Notes under the pieces: model-generated
What the model saw: only the letters and a program-made list of their open reading frames with translations
Told to the model about the DNA's origin: nothing
The model's database searches: none
Shown: in pieces, positions 51,929-61,382 of the stretch
Numbering within the stretch: position 1 is the first letter of the stretch
Layout of the letters: every line of letters begins with the position of its first letter
Program-made: the position numbers and the translations under genes
NCBI GenBank assembly: GCA_013140985.1
Contig: JABFRU010000018.1
Coordinates: forward strand, 26,108 to 90,107
Reading direction: 5' to 3'
Length of the DNA stretch: 64,000 bases
Origin: Chitinophagaceae bacterium
GTDB lineage: Bacteria; Bacteroidota; Bacteroidia; Chitinophagales; Chitinophagaceae

Positions 51929-52461
51929 GCAGCAACCAATTGATCAGGGAAACTGAATGAAATAGTTGCCACCCTTTTTTGCGGGCCATTGATCCTGATA
52001 TGACCCCCAAATGAATGAGCAAGTGGTTCAATGGCGCCAACGCTGAATGCCAGGGCATACCCATTATAATTATTTCTTTCCTGGATCTCCAGTGTTACTG
52101 TATTACTGAATCTTTCGGCTGAAATGTGAATTTCACCATTTTTAGAATTAATGATAACCGTAGAAAGCAGGTCGCTCATTACGGCAATGGTTGATTGTGT
52201 TACTGATTTACCCAATGCAATTTCCTGCCTCACTTCATTCACAAGCTGCGTATTGTTGCGATGGGCAGCGGGCAGGAAATTGTTTACCAGGTTACTTACT
52301 AATTGCTGTAATGATCTTTGGGTTCCGGTGGTCTGCAGTTCGGTTTTCATAGGTGCATGTTGATATTGGTTTTTAATAGGGGTTTTCCACAGGTCTGGAT
52401 ATTTTTTTATCAGCTCTATAAAAGTAGCGCCAGTCTGCAAATTGTTCACCATTTTATCCAC
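51925..52461 (-). CDS. Orphan degenerate histidine-kinase ATPase-like protein
   Basis: VMSDLLSTVIINSKNGEIHISAERFSNTVTLEIQE...EPLAHSFGGHIRINGPQKRVATISFSFP resembles an HK C-terminal module without canonical G-boxes. Confidence 0.5.
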   Translation of the reverse strand: MDKMVNNLQTGATFIELIKKYPDLWKTPIKNQYQHAPMKTELQTTGTQRSLQQLVSNLVNNFLPAAHRNNTQLVNEVRQEIALGKSVTQSTIAVMSDLLSTVIINSKNGEIHISAERFSNTVTLEIQERNNYNGYALAFSVGAIEPLAHSFGGHIRINGPQKRVATISFSFPDQLVAA

Positions 52462-52520
52462 CGCATTTTACCGGCTTAGCAGTTAATTTTATCTCCGGTA
52501 AGTGTTTTTTACTAAGGCCC

Positions 52521-53021
52521 CTATTTCAGAAGTGTTTTTGCCCCGGCCACAAGGCAGTAAGCCAGCGTCATAAATGTTTGTTGATCGGCAGAAGTAAGTT
52601 CAATATTGGCCTCTTTCTTATTATTTCCTGTGAAAACGATGTGGTTAATTTTCATAGTGGTCAGCTTTGTAAGAAGAGAAGGCGATGTGTTTGTATTCTT
52701 AAAAATAAAATGGAAAAGCCCTTCGCAATTCATCGAGCCGCCATTTTTGACATTGAGCTTAACCTTGGTTCCTTCAAAAAAAACAACTGCTGTTGAATTA
52801 TTATCGTAGCACCGGTCAGCGCCTTCAATTGAAAAAAGAAAATCTATTTCTGTTTTGGTAGCATCAATTGTTACAGAAGCCCCGCCAAGCTGTATGAAAC
52901 CTGTAGATACTTTTACTTCTTTCGTAAAAGGATCCGTTTCCCTGTTCAATTTGCAATTAAGAGAATCCTGTGCAAAGGAAAAAAAAGGCATCAGCAAAAT
53001 GAAAACAAAAGCGTATCTCAT
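52521..53021 (-). CDS. Hypothetical secreted protein
   Basis: Signal peptide MRYAFVFILLMPFFSFAQD. Confidence 0.55.
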   Translation of the reverse strand: MRYAFVFILLMPFFSFAQDSLNCKLNRETDPFTKEVKVSTGFIQLGGASVTIDATKTEIDFLFSIEGADRCYDNNSTAVVFFEGTKVKLNVKNGGSMNCEGLFHFIFKNTNTSPSLLTKLTTMKINHIVFTGNNKKEANIELTSADQQTFMTLAYCLVAGAKTLLK

Positions 53022-53105
53022 CTGGTTGAATTATGTTCTAAAATAAATATTTATCAGCTAACCCGCTGAAGCAAGATTAGTAAAGAAGGTCACAGGTTGC
53101 ACCGA

Positions 53106-53654
53106 TCATTGCTCGTTTTTCCTGAATCTTTTTTCAATGATCTCCAGTTCATCTTCTTTCAAATCGGAGGTCTTTTTTAATACCCTGATAAAGTGAGCCA
53201 CCTCTTCCTTGCTGGCGGGACAACCAACATTCTGCCCTGTATCAGCGCCTTCACCTTCTTTCTTCATTTTTGAATCAGCCAATAAGTTCCCGTCTTTATC
53301 GAAAACCATCCAGTAAGGCAAACCCTGGTTGTCGCCTGAATATTTTTTTCTGAATTCGTCTGCACCGGGGGTTTCAAGGTTCTTTTTATCTTCTGATTCA
53401 TCTACCGTCATGTGAACGGTGATGTAGTTGTCGGAAAAAAGTTTTTTACAATCCGGGTCCTCCATGCTTTTATCCATTTTATGACACCAACCGCACCAGG
53501 AGGCATGAAAGATCAAAATGATATTCTTGCTCTCTTTGGTCGCCGTTTTGTATGCCTGCTCCATGATCATTTCTGCCGGAGCCGGAATTGTCTGCGCTTT
53601 TGTAAAAAGAAAAACAAACATGCAAATGCAGGAGAATGCAAAACGTTTTATCAT
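53106..53654 (-). CDS. Thioredoxin-fold protein
   Basis: NIILIFHASWCGWCHKMDKSMEDPDCKKLF. Confidence 0.88.
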   Translation of the reverse strand: MIKRFAFSCICMFVFLFTKAQTIPAPAEMIMEQAYKTATKESKNIILIFHASWCGWCHKMDKSMEDPDCKKLFSDNYITVHMTVDESEDKKNLETPGADEFRKKYSGDNQGLPYWMVFDKDGNLLADSKMKKEGEGADTGQNVGCPASKEEVAHFIRVLKKTSDLKEDELEIIEKRFRKNEQ

Positions 53655-53671
53655 GGGGATACTTTTACTCT

Positions 53672-53989
53672 CTATAACCGAACTGCTGTACCGGTGGCTA
53701 TTACCATCAGCATGCTTCCGCTGTTGCCAACCGTTTCAAAGTCGAGGTCAACACCTAATATACCATTGGCGCCGAGTGCCTGTGCTTTTTGTGATAGCTC
53801 CCGGAGTGCATCTTCTTTGGCTTGCTCCAATACCTTTTCATACGTTTTACTTCTGCCGCCAAAAACATCTCTCAACCCGGCAAAAATATCCTTGAAGATA
53901 TTGGCTCCGATAATGCTTTGCGCATTGATAATACCGAGATATTCCTGGACCGGTCTGCCATCAACTGTACTTGTAGTAGTGATCAACAT
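53672..53989 (-). CDS. YbjQ/UPF0145 family protein
   Basis: TSTVDGRPVQEYLGIINAQSIIGANIFKDIFAGLRDVFGGRSKTYEKVLEQAKEDALRELSQKAQALGANGILGV. Confidence 0.92.
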   Translation of the reverse strand: MLITTTSTVDGRPVQEYLGIINAQSIIGANIFKDIFAGLRDVFGGRSKTYEKVLEQAKEDALRELSQKAQALGANGILGVDLDFETVGNSGSMLMVIATGTAVRL

Positions 53990-53995
53990 TATTTT

Positions 53996-55063
53996 TTATT
54001 TTAGTTTTTCAAATATAACCTTTAATGCGGTATCCACTTTTACTGTTGCACCTGCGGAAGCTTCCCTGATATAACTGATCCGCTTTTCCACATCAGGATG
54101 GCTTCCTAAAAATTCAGGCATAGCATTTTCCGGAGCTGCAGCTTTCAGGTGAGTCAGCAGATCAACAAAACCAACAGGATCAATATTCCTTTTTTTGAGA
54201 ATAGACAACCCATTCATGTCTGCTTCTTTTTCAAGACTCCGGGAATATTTCAATGATTTAAGATTATCCGCATGGTTCACCACTACTGATGTAACTGTTC
54301 CGAATCTCCCGAACAATAAACCCAGGAAAACTTTTGACCCTAATCTTCTAAAAATTGATTTAGTGGAATGCTTATTATTAACATGCGTAAATTCATGACT
54401 CAGCAATGCTGCCAACTCAGGATAAGAGGTTATTTCGTCGAGCAGGGCACTGTACACAACGATCCTTCCACCCGGCAATGCAAAAGCATTTACCGTGCTG
54501 CTGTTTACCACACTGATACGGATAGTGTATCTCGTATCAACATCCATCACAGAAAAGAAATTGTTCATCCAGTAGGTCTTTGCGCTGTCTTCCTGCGCCG
54601 CCAAACCCATGGCATCATACACCGCATCGCCCAATTGTTTCTCTGTCTTTACAGAAACTTTAGAAGCCAGCTTCATTGACAACCAGGGAACGATCAGTAA
54701 ATACAATAAGAATAATATTCCAAGTATAAAAACAAGAAGGACGCTGTTTCGTATCCATTCCTTGCCGCCACTTTTTTTGTGCCAGGCCTTTTGTTGTTCT
54801 GCCTGTCTTTCTTTTACAAATGCGGCAGCATCATTTCCGTTGATGAGTAATTCACCACCGGCACCCTGTGTATGATGAAGCCGGGTGCTTTGCGATGAAA
54901 AATCGAAAGATACCTCCACATCTTTCAGCAGCCAGTTTATCATGGCATTGCTGCCATCTGCATTGCGAAAACCAATATTGAGATTTCTATCAAACACCAG
55001 GACGGTAGCGTCAATGGCTTCAGTTCCCGGCGTTGAATGATAAGAAGCGAAATAACTTTTCAT
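53996..55063 (-). CDS. M48-family metallopeptidase
   Basis: FALPGGRIVVYSALLDEI, AALLSHEFTHVNNKHSTKS, EKEADMNGLSIL. Confidence 0.92.
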   Translation of the reverse strand: MKSYFASYHSTPGTEAIDATVLVFDRNLNIGFRNADGSNAMINWLLKDVEVSFDFSSQSTRLHHTQGAGGELLINGNDAAAFVKERQAEQQKAWHKKSGGKEWIRNSVLLVFILGILFLLYLLIVPWLSMKLASKVSVKTEKQLGDAVYDAMGLAAQEDSAKTYWMNNFFSVMDVDTRYTIRISVVNSSTVNAFALPGGRIVVYSALLDEITSYPELAALLSHEFTHVNNKHSTKSIFRRLGSKVFLGLLFGRFGTVTSVVVNHADNLKSLKYSRSLEKEADMNGLSILKKRNIDPVGFVDLLTHLKAAAPENAMPEFLGSHPDVEKRISYIREASAGATVKVDTALKVIFEKLK

Positions 55064-55127
55064 ATTCCATTACTTGCAGTAAAGATAATCCTGTTTTTAT
55101 TGACTATGCTTAAATATGAGTTAACGC

Positions 55128-55166
55128 TCTTGAACATTTGGAACCTCTTAAACTTCTGGAACTTGT
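55128..55166. repeat. Short GGAAC/CTT-type intergenic repeat
   Basis: cttgaacatttggaacctcttaaacttctggaacttg: repeated TTGAAC/TGGAAC units. Confidence 0.4.
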
Positions 55167-55190
55167 TTATATCCCCGGAAATCAAAACCT

Positions 55191-55994
55191 TTGCAACTCC
55201 TATTTATGGTACAGGCTTACAATTTTTTGGCATCATGGCAGCTCTTCCCTGAAAAAGGAACATATGAACATGGTGAAAGGCCAAAAAGCGGTATTTATAA
55301 AATTGAAGCGGTCACTGATTCAAAAGAACTCGTCATTTATCACAATTGGGTCAGCCTCGAAAACCAGGCATTCGCTTCCAGTTATAAGATACTGGCCGAT
55401 GGCGGATTGAATGAGTTTGATAAACATGATCTCGCCGATAAGATACAGGCCATCATTCCCGATGGTATTAGTTTTGAAATTCATTTTTATAAAAAAGGGG
55501 AAATAGCATTGCATGTAGTACATGAGATAATGCCCAATGGTTATTTGAAGATCACACAGCAGGGACGCAAAGAAGATGGCACTGCTTATACCAATTCTGA
55601 ATTCTATCACAAACAACTGAGTGTGCTCCCCTATTCTGCTTCTGTTGCCGGGGCCATTATCAAAGCAAATGAAGAAGGGATCATTAAACATAAAGCTCTT
55701 ACTGCCATGGAAGAACAAACTAATATGCAGTTGGAGCAGATCAGGAAACAAATAGAGTTATTAGCATTACAGGCGCATGAGATACAAAAAAGAAAAGAGC
55801 TTTCGATGATGATCTACAATGCCCGTCTTTCTTTTAAACCTAATATTGGCCAGACCTATTATCTCTATGAAAAGAATGATGGCAGTTCCATGCTATCGTT
55901 AGTCTCTCCTAAAGAATGGGGACCGAATGGCCCTTTCAAAAAATTCATTTCTGCTGTGCAATTGCTCGCCGATCATACCTGGAAAGAATTATAG
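55191..55994 (+). CDS. Hypothetical cytoplasmic protein (DUF2452-like)
   Basis: LSMMIYNARLSFKPNIGQTYYLYEKNDGSSMLSLVSPKEWG; actual start within 55191-55215. Confidence 0.5.
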   Translation: MQLLFMVQAYNFLASWQLFPEKGTYEHGERPKSGIYKIEAVTDSKELVIYHNWVSLENQAFASSYKILADGGLNEFDKHDLADKIQAIIPDGISFEIHFYKKGEIALHVVHEIMPNGYLKITQQGRKEDGTAYTNSEFYHKQLSVLPYSASVAGAIIKANEEGIIKHKALTAMEEQTNMQLEQIRKQIELLALQAHEIQKRKELSMMIYNARLSFKPNIGQTYYLYEKNDGSSMLSLVSPKEWGPNGPFKKFISAVQLLADHTWKEL

Positions 55995-56114
55995 ACCCTT
56001 ACTTATCAATCCTTTAGTTTCTTGACTAAGGGTTTTCCAGTAAAAAAAATGATTGTTTATATACTAAGGGTTTTCCTTTAGCGTTAAGTATGTCCATCAT
56101 CCAATATCCATGTT

Positions 56115-57395
56115 ATGAGAAAACCTTTACTCATGGCAGGCATAGCCCTGCTATTCCTTTCAGTCCCGAACCTTAAAGCCCAGATCAATTTAAGTTGGGC
56201 ATCATCATTTTCACCCACCTGGAACAGCGGCAACACAACTGGTACTGCACCTAATATTGGTGGTTATAGTATTAATTGTTCAGCATCTGCTACTATTAAT
56301 GGCGGAGGAACCTTTATGCAGGCATTAGGCAGCTCAGGTGCACCAACTCCCACCGTGTCAGGAGCAACTTTTACAGTACCTGGCACAACAAACAGGTTGC
56401 AGGTAACGCCGAACTATACCAGCAATACCAGTTACACTGACATCATTCTGACTTTTACTTCACCTGCTACCAATGTTGCATTTAAAATTGTGGACATTGA
56501 TAAGAACAATTCTACCAGCACCACTTACTTTGACCAGGTAACAGTAACGGGCACACATGGCGCAACTACCTACAATGCCACACTTACAAAATATGATGCG
56601 ACTACCGATCCCAGTTTTTTGGTCATCAGTGGAAATGTTGCACATGTAAACACAACCAGTAGTATAGCTGGTAATACAGCTTCAGATGCCAGCGATCAGC
56701 GGGGTACAGTAAATGTAAACTTTGGCACCACTACACTTAGCAGTATAAGGATACGCTATGATAATGCAACGGGTGCCGATTCAAATCCTGCATCACAGGC
56801 TATTGCTATCGGAAGTGTTTCTTTTGATTTTTCTACTTTACCTGTGGACATGCTTTCGTTCAGCGGAATTCGTCAAAACGAAAATGTATTATTGAACTGG
56901 AAAACAATCCAGGAATTTAATTCAGCTTCATTTGAAATAGAAAGAAGTAACGGAACAAATAGCTGGGAGAAAACAGGTACTGTTGCTGCTTCCGGCAACA
57001 GCACTACAGAAAAAAGTTACCATTTTCTTGATGTGAATGCACAAGGTTCTCTCCTGCTCTATCGCCTGAAGCAAATTGATATTGATAATAATTACAAATA
57101 TTCAGGTATCGTAAAGATAACAGCAAAAGCTGCAGTGACTGATATACTGGCCTATCCCAATCCGTTCACATCGCAAATAAATATCAGTGTCAATTCTGAC
57201 AATGATCAGCCGGTATTGATATTACTATACGATGTTAATGGCAAAATGATCCGTAAAGAGACCAATACACTTTATGCAGGCAGCAACAGCATTACTATTA
57301 ATACCCTTGAAAAAATGGCAAATGGTATCTATTATTTAGAAGTAAAAGATAAGACAGGTCTGCTGCTCGGTCGCAGTATGTTGCTTAAAAACTAG
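56115..57395 (+). CDS. Secreted protein with type IX sorting domain
   Basis: Signal peptide; C-terminal AYPNPFTSQINISV...VLILLYDVNGKMIRKE...ANGIYYLEVKDKTG. Confidence 0.9.
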   Translation: MRKPLLMAGIALLFLSVPNLKAQINLSWASSFSPTWNSGNTTGTAPNIGGYSINCSASATINGGGTFMQALGSSGAPTPTVSGATFTVPGTTNRLQVTPNYTSNTSYTDIILTFTSPATNVAFKIVDIDKNNSTSTTYFDQVTVTGTHGATTYNATLTKYDATTDPSFLVISGNVAHVNTTSSIAGNTASDASDQRGTVNVNFGTTTLSSIRIRYDNATGADSNPASQAIAIGSVSFDFSTLPVDMLSFSGIRQNENVLLNWKTIQEFNSASFEIERSNGTNSWEKTGTVAASGNSTTEKSYHFLDVNAQGSLLLYRLKQIDIDNNYKYSGIVKITAKAAVTDILAYPNPFTSQINISVNSDNDQPVLILLYDVNGKMIRKETNTLYAGSNSITINTLEKMANGIYYLEVKDKTGLLLGRSMLLKN

Positions 57396-57419
57396 AGCCC
57401 CTTTGTTTTGATATATAAA

Positions 57420-57448
57420 AGCCCTGTCATTTATTGACGGGGTTTTTA
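57420..57448 (+). terminator. Intrinsic terminator
   Basis: GCCCTGTCA-tttat-TGACGGGGTTTTT. Confidence 0.75.
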
Positions 57449-57474
57449 ATTTTTTGCAATGCATTTTTAAAACG

Positions 57475-58686
57475 TCAGAGAAAAAAAAGACGGGTACTTG
57501 CCGGAGCGCCCAGGCAGAGAAAGAAGAAACCGATGCCGCTGTTCCCCTGCATAAAGCATGGGCTTTCCCGATCAGTGATAAAACCGTCAGGCAAAGGGAT
57601 ATTGTGGTTGATATATTGCCCGAGGCACCGGTCAGCCAGTTCGGTTACAAGGTCTTTAAATTTGCCTGCTTTTGAAACCCCGGCTATTCTAAAAAGGAAG
57701 AGGGCATTGCCAAACAATCCATGACAAAGTGAATAGTCATTGATACTTTCCTGCTTCAAATATTTTGCAGTTGTTGCTGCCGCTTTCTTTGCGGTATCAA
57801 GAAAATATTTTTCACCGGTGATCTCATAAGCTCTCAACCTTGCCATACCTATACCCGGCGCCCCATGGCACCATGCTAATGAACATATTTGTTCAGCTTC
57901 ATTTGCGCCAGGATGAGTAAACCTGAAGTCCGGCCAGTTTTGCTTATGTTGATTGAAAAAAGAATCTTCGTAACGAAAAGCCTCTTTAGCCGCCGATAAA
58001 AATCTTTCTTCCTTGCTGACCGCATATAATTCTGCAAGTGCTGCTGCTATACCCGAAGCGCCATGAGCAAATCCTGTAAGATTTTGAGAAACTCCTTCCA
58101 TTGTTTTCCAGCTTAACCCCTCCTCACTTCTTGCTGCTCTTTCAATTAACTGATCCCCCAATGATATTGCTGCTTTCAATAAATTATCCTTCTTCTCATG
58201 CCGGTAGTGGTGTACCAAATACAAAATGATCCCTGCTGTCCCGCTGATGATATCATTATCTTTTTCATTCTTTACAGAGATCAATAATGATCCCAACTTT
58301 TTTTCAGCTTCCTTACCAGGAGACCTGTCATCTAAAATTTCAGCAGCAAGTTTTAAAACGAAAATGATCCCTGCCCTTCCTTGATAAAACCCGTTTGACA
58401 TTTGTTTATCATCTGCTATAAGCAATTGTCGTATGGCGCCTTTACTTGTTTTTTCAATCAAAGGATGCGGATGATAACGATGCACCTGCAAAAGAAAAAA
58501 AGCTACGCCTGCCACTCCATCATAAAAACCGGGAGGCAATGCCCTGCTGAATACCCGTCTTCTTTCTTCTTCAAATTCTGTGGCAAGCCCGGTCCAGTTG
58601 CAGGCATCACCCTGCCAGATCGCATCCCGGCAAATTGCATTTGCCATTTTAATAGCCGCTTCCCTGTATGCTTTCTTATTTTTCAT
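57475..58686 (-). CDS. LanC-like lanthionine cyclase
   Basis: FAHGASGIAAAL, SLAWCHGAPGIGMARL, YSLCHGLFGNALFL, FMQGNSGIGFFFL: LanC repeats with Cys and Cys-His Zn ligands. Confidence 0.92.
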   Translation of the reverse strand: MKNKKAYREAAIKMANAICRDAIWQGDACNWTGLATEFEEERRRVFSRALPPGFYDGVAGVAFFLLQVHRYHPHPLIEKTSKGAIRQLLIADDKQMSNGFYQGRAGIIFVLKLAAEILDDRSPGKEAEKKLGSLLISVKNEKDNDIISGTAGIILYLVHHYRHEKKDNLLKAAISLGDQLIERAARSEEGLSWKTMEGVSQNLTGFAHGASGIAAALAELYAVSKEERFLSAAKEAFRYEDSFFNQHKQNWPDFRFTHPGANEAEQICSLAWCHGAPGIGMARLRAYEITGEKYFLDTAKKAAATTAKYLKQESINDYSLCHGLFGNALFLFRIAGVSKAGKFKDLVTELADRCLGQYINHNIPLPDGFITDRESPCFMQGNSGIGFFFLCLGAPASTRLFFL

Positions 58687-59680
58687 TAATAAAGTAATAA
58701 GGATATCGGCTACCCGGGTTCCTGTAAAGTTTTTCAGGATCAGGATACCGATGATTAACTGTGATATGCTCCATCACTGCATCAAACCATTTTTCTTTCG
58801 CTGCATCCGCTTCAAATGCTTTCATCATCCCCGCTGCAATGATCTTGCTCCAATGCGAACCAAAACTCTCTGTTTCATTGGGTGGCTGTTCGGCAAAGCC
58901 TATCTCCTTTTTTAATGGATAAGTAAATAATGGAGTTGAACTTCGCATATCCTTTTTTACAGCCGCATAAACAGAATCAATAAAGTCATAAACAAATCCG
59001 GCATACTGCTTATCGCAATAAAGTACTGCGGTATCACAACGGCCATAATAAAAAGGATGAACAAGACATTTAAAAATAAACGGTACTGCGAACTCGTTTG
59101 CAAAACCGGTCAACAATTGCATCCATTTCCTGTTGCCTTCAAAAGTTGAGTTGAAATAGAACCGCACCATTTCACTTTCGCCATTCTCATCAATAGCGCT
59201 GCCATATCCATAATAAAAAACATCAGTAACACTGCTGTATTCTTTGGGCCGGTAAATTCTTACCCCCGCAGGTTCATCTGCATTGTTGCCTTTTGGTATG
59301 TTGAGATATTCCCCGGCTTTCAAACGGATAAGTTTATTCCCTTTTTTGGCTAAGAGGGATACACTCTCATCATTTTTTTCGACTGTCCATCCTTCATCAA
59401 ATTGCTCCACCGTTTTATTTGCTTTGCTGAGAATCGATATATTCTTTTCTAACCCGGCTTGCGTGGGAGCCTGGTCACTCAACGGTTTGCAGGGCTGAAT
59501 ATAGAATTTGCTGTAAATGATCTGTTGTAACTTATCAAACAACATTTTTCCGCTTGGCTTTGCAGCATACTCATCTCCTGTATAATTACCGGTTGGAATA
59601 TTATTCAATAAGACCTGTTGCTGATCATTGATATCAATGGCTCCTGTTATTTTTTTTATATGATCAATATTGCTCTTCAT
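58676..59680 (-). CDS. HopA1-like protein, putative phosphothreonine/phosphoserine lyase
   Basis: GVRIYRPKEYSSVTDVFYYGYG, MVRFYFNSTFEGNRKW, FKCLVHPFYYGRCDTAVLYCDK, STPLFTYPLKKEIGFAEQPPNETESFGSHWSKIIAAGM. Confidence 0.8.
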   Translation of the reverse strand: MKSNIDHIKKITGAIDINDQQQVLLNNIPTGNYTGDEYAAKPSGKMLFDKLQQIIYSKFYIQPCKPLSDQAPTQAGLEKNISILSKANKTVEQFDEGWTVEKNDESVSLLAKKGNKLIRLKAGEYLNIPKGNNADEPAGVRIYRPKEYSSVTDVFYYGYGSAIDENGESEMVRFYFNSTFEGNRKWMQLLTGFANEFAVPFIFKCLVHPFYYGRCDTAVLYCDKQYAGFVYDFIDSVYAAVKKDMRSSTPLFTYPLKKEIGFAEQPPNETESFGSHWSKIIAAGMMKAFEADAAKEKWFDAVMEHITVNHRYPDPEKLYRNPGSRYPYYFINEK

Positions 59681-60753
59681 GGTTCCGGGTTAATTCCGAA
59701 TAACCCAACACAAGCCTGCGCCGGGTTGGAAAGAATGTTATGCGCCAGTTGTAATAACCTGGCGCTGTAAGGTTGCAAATTTTTGGCATTTGGTGTGGTC
59801 TCAAAACAGGAATGCAATACCCGCAATGCCGTGAAAGCAGTACATTTCTCCAACTTCTCTTTTGCCATTGCAATATTCCATCCATTACACCCTGCATATT
59901 TTTTCCAGCAGGCGGCAATAAACTCCTGCATCCGATCTGTACTGATCCCTATTTTATTTTCTGAACTGAATAACGGATCCTGGCTAACCACCCAGCTTGT
60001 CAATACACTTTGAAAAACCGTGGCCACATCCCAAAGCGGATCGCCGGCAGCAACGATCTCCCAATCGATCCATTTCAGTTTGCCATCTTTATCATTCAAC
60101 AAAAAATTATTTAGTTTACTGTCGCCATGAATGATGCAGGAGGCCTCCCATAATTGCGCCGCATTGGCAATCAGTTCTTCAAAACCCTGTATTGAAAAAA
60201 TAAGTTCTATCCCCTGTTGTTCAGCAACAGATCTTGCCGTAAAACCTCCCTGTCTTTTTGATCCGGCCAATTGTAATATCCATGGTTTTACTTCATCCAA
60301 AAATCCCGGCACAGTTGTTTTGACCGAATGAAGTGAAAATAAGATCACAGCGAGGTCACCGGCTATTTTATTGATACTACGATCCCTTTCAGCATTCATC
60401 AACCCATCATATAAACTTATATGATCATGATAATACTCCAGGACAAGGGCAGCATTTTTTTCATCATACAATAAAACAGCCGGAAGATATTGCCGCAGTT
60501 CTTCAAAATTATTATCTGTTGCAGCCAGCGTATAAAAAATTCCTTCTTTTAAAATTGAATTTGTTTTTTCATCATTATTTAGCTGCGCCTGCTTGATAAA
60601 TAATTTTTGTTCTTCAAATTCCTTATTGATGATAAAATGACGGTGCCTTCCATTGCCGGCACGGCAGGAATAATTCCCTTTTATAAAACTACCTGCTGTG
60701 GTAAGGCCATTCCCCAACAGGTAATGGATCATATTGGTTTCGGTCAATAGCAT
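59677..60753 (-). CDS. APH-fold phosphotransferase, putative RiPP kinase
   Basis: SCIIHGDSKLNNFLLNDKDGKLKWIDWEIVAAGDPLWDVATVFQS (HGDxxxxN and IDWE); 4-bp overlap with the HopA1-like gene. Confidence 0.88.
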   Translation of the reverse strand: MLLTETNMIHYLLGNGLTTAGSFIKGNYSCRAGNGRHRHFIINKEFEEQKLFIKQAQLNNDEKTNSILKEGIFYTLAATDNNFEELRQYLPAVLLYDEKNAALVLEYYHDHISLYDGLMNAERDRSINKIAGDLAVILFSLHSVKTTVPGFLDEVKPWILQLAGSKRQGGFTARSVAEQQGIELIFSIQGFEELIANAAQLWEASCIIHGDSKLNNFLLNDKDGKLKWIDWEIVAAGDPLWDVATVFQSVLTSWVVSQDPLFSSENKIGISTDRMQEFIAACWKKYAGCNGWNIAMAKEKLEKCTAFTALRVLHSCFETTPNAKNLQPYSARLLQLAHNILSNPAQACVGLFGINPEP

Positions 60754-60809
60754 AAAATAAAAAGCAATACATGATTGTATTGCTAAAAAAATTTGTACCG
60801 GTTCATCTA

Positions 60810-61382
60810 TCAGTAATAATAACTGCCTTCAACACTGCCTGTAAGATTACCGCCGGGTTTATAATCCCACGGTGGGCAAGCCCTTGTAGCCACATTGATA
60901 TACTTTGTCATGAATTGGAACCTTGGCCTTGTAAAATCTGAACCAAACACTTTTGTAATATCTGTCATGGCCGGGCGGGTAAAATCAGTCGCAAACGTTT
61001 TGGTGAAGTCAGTGATCTGGCCAATGCCGCCGCTTGTATTTCCCTGCTGATCATATATCTTCTTGATGAAATCATCATAAAGATTTCCAGCCATGTAAGT
61101 ATTGGCGGTTTTATTATCACTGGTCGGGATCTTTATCCATAACCTGCTGCCACCAAGACCCAACGGATCATCATCTACTTTTAATGAATGAACAATATCC
61201 GCTGTGGGTATATCAATAAAATTGTTGAGTGAAGGGTCTGTAAACACCCTGATACTGTTGGCAACCGGTGATTTGCCGATATAGCCCTGGACAAAGATCA
61301 ATGGTTGCTTATCCTTTGCATTCGGACGGGCGGCTTCCACAAAATCGTCGAAGCGGATCCCCGTTTTTGAATTTCCTGCCAT
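60810..61382 (-). CDS. Candidate RiPP precursor protein
   Basis: 190 aa, first gene of the operon; tandem ITDFTKTFATDFTRPA/MTDITKVFGSDFTRPR repeat; single Cys in ATRACPPWDYKPGGNLTGSVEGSYYY. Confidence 0.6.
   Translation of the reverse strand: MAGNSKTGIRFDDFVEAARPNAKDKQPLIFVQGYIGKSPVANSIRVFTDPSLNNFIDIPTADIVHSLKVDDDPLGLGGSRLWIKIPTSDNKTANTYMAGNLYDDFIKKIYDQQGNTSGGIGQITDFTKTFATDFTRPAMTDITKVFGSDFTRPRFQFMTKYINVATRACPPWDYKPGGNLTGSVEGSYYY

Noticed and set aside
53412-54074. 220-aa plus-strand ORF
   Set aside because: Antisense to the thioredoxin-like and YbjQ genes, which have recognisable motifs.
55138-55410. Plus-strand ORF MEPLKLLELVYIPG...
   Set aside because: Starts in a short intergenic repeat and overlaps the better-supported ORF 55191-55994 in another frame.
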